Assembly: GCA_040752275.1 (NCBI GenBank)
Contig: JBFMFH010000034.1
Location: forward strand, 1-6,618
Source of the DNA: JBFMFH01 sp040752275
Lineage (GTDB): Bacteria > Acidobacteriota > Vicinamibacteria > Vicinamibacterales > JAKQTR01
Length of the DNA stretch: 6,618 nt
Reading direction: 5' to 3'
In this document: piece by piece, positions 6,007 to 6,618 of the stretch
Layout: each line of letters opens with the position of its first letter
Position numbering within the stretch: position 1 is the stretch's first letter
Made by a program: the position numbers and the translations under genes
Notes under the pieces: model-generated
Told to the model about the DNA's origin: nothing
Seen by the model: the letters and a program-made list of their open reading frames with translations, nothing else
The model's database searches: none

Positions 6007-6051
6007 GTGACCGGATCGGTCCGTGGGACTGCAGTCAGGCGTGACCGGATC
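6007..6051. repeat. 11-bp direct repeat GTGACCGGATC flanking a 10-bp palindrome in the nifJ leader
   Basis: GTGACCGGATC is present identically at 6007-6017 and 6041-6051 (34 bp apart). Between them lies the perfect palindrome GACTGCAGTC (6027-6036). The nearer copy ends 20 nt before the nifJ start codon, just ahead of its GGAG (6001-5998). In the nifJ transcript the copies read GATCCGGTCAC. The arrangement could be a two-site operator or a leader RNA element; no known regulator motif is recognised. Confidence 0.55.
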
Positions 6052-6078
6052 TGGGCGTCGATCGTTGCCCTTCACGCA

Positions 6079-6094
6079 CGCAACCTCCATGCCC
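6079..6094 (-). promoter_or_regulatory. Candidate sigma-54 (-24/-12) promoter of nifJ
   Basis: Read on the minus strand, GGGCATGGAGGTTGCG contains GG-N10-GC and matches the consensus TGGCACG-N4-TTGC at nine of eleven fixed positions, including a full TTGC. The predicted start is near 6068, giving an 82-nt leader. A dyad centred about 93 bp upstream of that point (6154-6169) is at the usual distance for an enhancer-binding-protein site. In Klebsiella, nifJ is transcribed by sigma-54 with NifA; the NifA-type TGT-N10-ACA site is not seen here. Short motifs like this also arise by chance in GC-rich DNA. Confidence 0.35.
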
Positions 6095-6100
6095 GCCGGA

Positions 6101-6124
6101 AACCACCGAAAATCCGCCCGTTCC
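6101..6124 (-). promoter_or_regulatory. Alternative candidate ECF-type promoter (GGAAC-N16-GTT) of nifJ
   Basis: On the minus strand GGAAC (6124-6120) is followed after 16 nt by GTT (6103-6101), resembling the GGAAC / GTT-GTC pattern of ECF sigma factors. It would start transcription near 6094 and overlaps nothing coding. It competes with the sigma-54 candidate just downstream. The local ECF factor could be its user, but its promoter preference is unknown. Weak call. Confidence 0.2.
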
Positions 6125-6153
6125 GCGGCAGGCGTTCAGGCTGTCTACGGGCA

Positions 6154-6169
6154 TGCCGGAAAACCGGCA
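6154..6169. promoter_or_regulatory. 16-bp dyad TGCCGGAAAACCGGCA upstream of nifJ
   Basis: Perfect 6-bp arms (TGCCGG/CCGGCA) separated by AAAA. The AT-only centre in GC-rich surroundings is typical of a dimeric regulator site. The dyad is 167 bp upstream of the nifJ start codon. A related half (TTTCCGGC on the minus strand) recurs near 6096-6103. It could alternatively be the hairpin of a transcript end of the upstream gene, though no U-tract follows. Confidence 0.4.
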
Positions 6170-6249
6170 CAACCCGCCAAGAGGCCGCTCGGTGGTCGGC
6201 GAGGGGGACGAACGCGGACCCGACTGGGAGGGCGGGACAGGGAACTGCC

Positions 6250-6283
6250 GGGGGCGCCCCCTTGGTGCCGGATCGGCACCGAG
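6250..6283 (-). terminator. Two adjacent GC-rich inverted repeats behind the sugar-phosphate enzyme gene
   Basis: CTTGGTGCCG (6261-6270) and CGGCACCGAG (6274-6283) form a 10-bp stem with one G-U pair and a 3-nt loop, beginning 16 nt after the TAG stop of the minus-strand gene. Directly beyond it is the perfect palindrome GGGGGCGCCCCC (6250-6261). Position and stability suit a transcript end, but there is no U-tract, so termination would have to be non-canonical or Rho-dependent, with the hairpin protecting the 3' end. Confidence 0.4.
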
Positions 6284-6299
6284 AGCACCCTCCAGCCTA

Positions 6300-6618
6300 C
6301 TACGCACGGCGGCCCATGTGAAGGGCCGGGCGGAGTGCGTCGCATATGCGCTGGACCCAGATTGGATCGGGCCCCGGCACCCGAACGTAGAGTGCCCGGC
6401 GCCCGCTCGCGTCGAGGGACGCATAATCACCGAGCGCCTGGGCCAGCTCGAGGGTACCGAACGTGATGCCCGCACCGGGGACCGGCACGTCGGTGGCCGG
6501 CGTCGCCGACACGACGAGGAACACACCGGTGTTCGCGCCGCCTTTGTGAAGCTGGCCGGTCGAGTGCAGGTAGCGTGGACCGTAGCCGAAGGTCGTGGCA
6601 GCGCCGGTCCGGTCGCGA
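6300..6618 (-). CDS. C-terminal part of bifunctional transaldolase/phosphoglucose isomerase (partial)
   Basis: Only the last 105 codons are in the window; the gene continues past the right edge. The visible end contains FGYGPRYLHSTGQLHKGG (6590 to 6537, minus strand), the signature I associate with the isomerase half of transaldolase-PGI fusion proteins, with a conserved His and Lys near the sugar-phosphate site. It then has GVFL, VPVPGAGITFGTLELAQALGDYASLDASGRR, and ends in GRRA with a TAG stop. Glucose-6-phosphate isomerase interconverts glucose 6-phosphate and fructose 6-phosphate; the transaldolase half, if present, would link this to the pentose phosphate pathway. It is cytoplasmic. It could be a stand-alone isomerase of the same type, since the N-terminal half is not visible. 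It precedes nifJ on the same strand, but 313 bp of structured non-coding DNA separate them. Confidence 0.83.
   Translation of the reverse strand, partial: RDRTGAATTFGYGPRYLHSTGQLHKGGANTGVFLVVSATPATDVPVPGAGITFGTLELAQALGDYASLDASGRRALYVRVPGPDPIWVQRICDALRPALHMGRRA

Larger units (their letters stand above)
5987..6299. other. Non-coding region upstream of nifJ
   Basis: This 313-bp gap separates nifJ from the sugar-phosphate enzyme gene on the same strand. Open frames crossing it have no recognisable content. It holds, in the direction of nifJ transcription, two GC-rich hairpins close to the end of the upstream gene, a 16-bp dyad, candidate ECF-type and sigma-54-type promoters, and a leader with an 11-bp direct repeat flanking a palindrome. 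The gap length and the structures suggest that nifJ has its own promoter rather than being read through. I see no recognisable riboswitch. Confidence 0.6.

Noticed and set aside
5989..6466. Plus-strand open frames in the nifJ upstream region
   Set aside because: Arg/Gly/Pro-rich translations without motifs; they overlap the end of the minus-strand isomerase gene and have no good ribosome binding site.

Overview
The window is GC-rich bacterial DNA. Its gene set is an ECF-type sigma factor with a small zinc-binding anti-sigma factor, a single-chain pyruvate:ferredoxin oxidoreductase (NifJ) followed by a dihydroorotate-dehydrogenase-like flavoprotein, and the end of what looks like a transaldolase/phosphoglucose isomerase fusion. 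Together with the GAATCCC-type heptamer repeat, this suggests an Acidobacteriota-like soil or sediment bacterium (Vicinamibacteria would fit). That is inference: there is no rRNA or other marker gene here.

Layout from left to right. 1-410 holds no convincing gene; it is repeat-rich DNA with a 50-bp element present twice, a partial third copy, a three-unit 11-bp tandem repeat and two dyads. 411-1291 (+) is a two-gene operon, sigma factor then anti-sigma factor, overlapping by 4 bp. 1292-1362 lies between convergent genes and carries heptamer repeats that form a canonical G-quadruplex motif on the minus strand. 1363-5986 (-) is a likely two-gene operon, nifJ first and the flavoprotein second. 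5987-6299 is non-coding and holds the nifJ leader and probable promoter region plus GC-rich hairpins. 6300-6618 (-) is the C-terminal 105 residues of the sugar-phosphate enzyme, whose start is outside the window.

How the genes may work together. The enzyme at the right edge feeds glycolytic/pentose-phosphate carbon, NifJ oxidises the resulting pyruvate to acetyl-CoA with reduction of ferredoxin or flavodoxin, and the flavoprotein beside NifJ probably carries out a linked but unknown redox reaction, because it lacks residues needed for true dihydroorotate dehydrogenase activity. The anti-sigma factor has its zinc ligands at the same spacing as the thiol-redox sensor RsrA, so the sigma pair may report oxidative or thiol stress, which would suit a neighbour of an oxygen-sensitive iron-sulfur enzyme. 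A direct regulatory link between the two operons is not shown by the sequence.

I see no phage, transposon, CRISPR, tRNA or rRNA. The least expected items are the active-site changes in the flavoprotein, the RsrA-like ligand spacing, the G-quadruplex heptamer array directly behind a stop codon, and the densely structured upstream regions of both operons.
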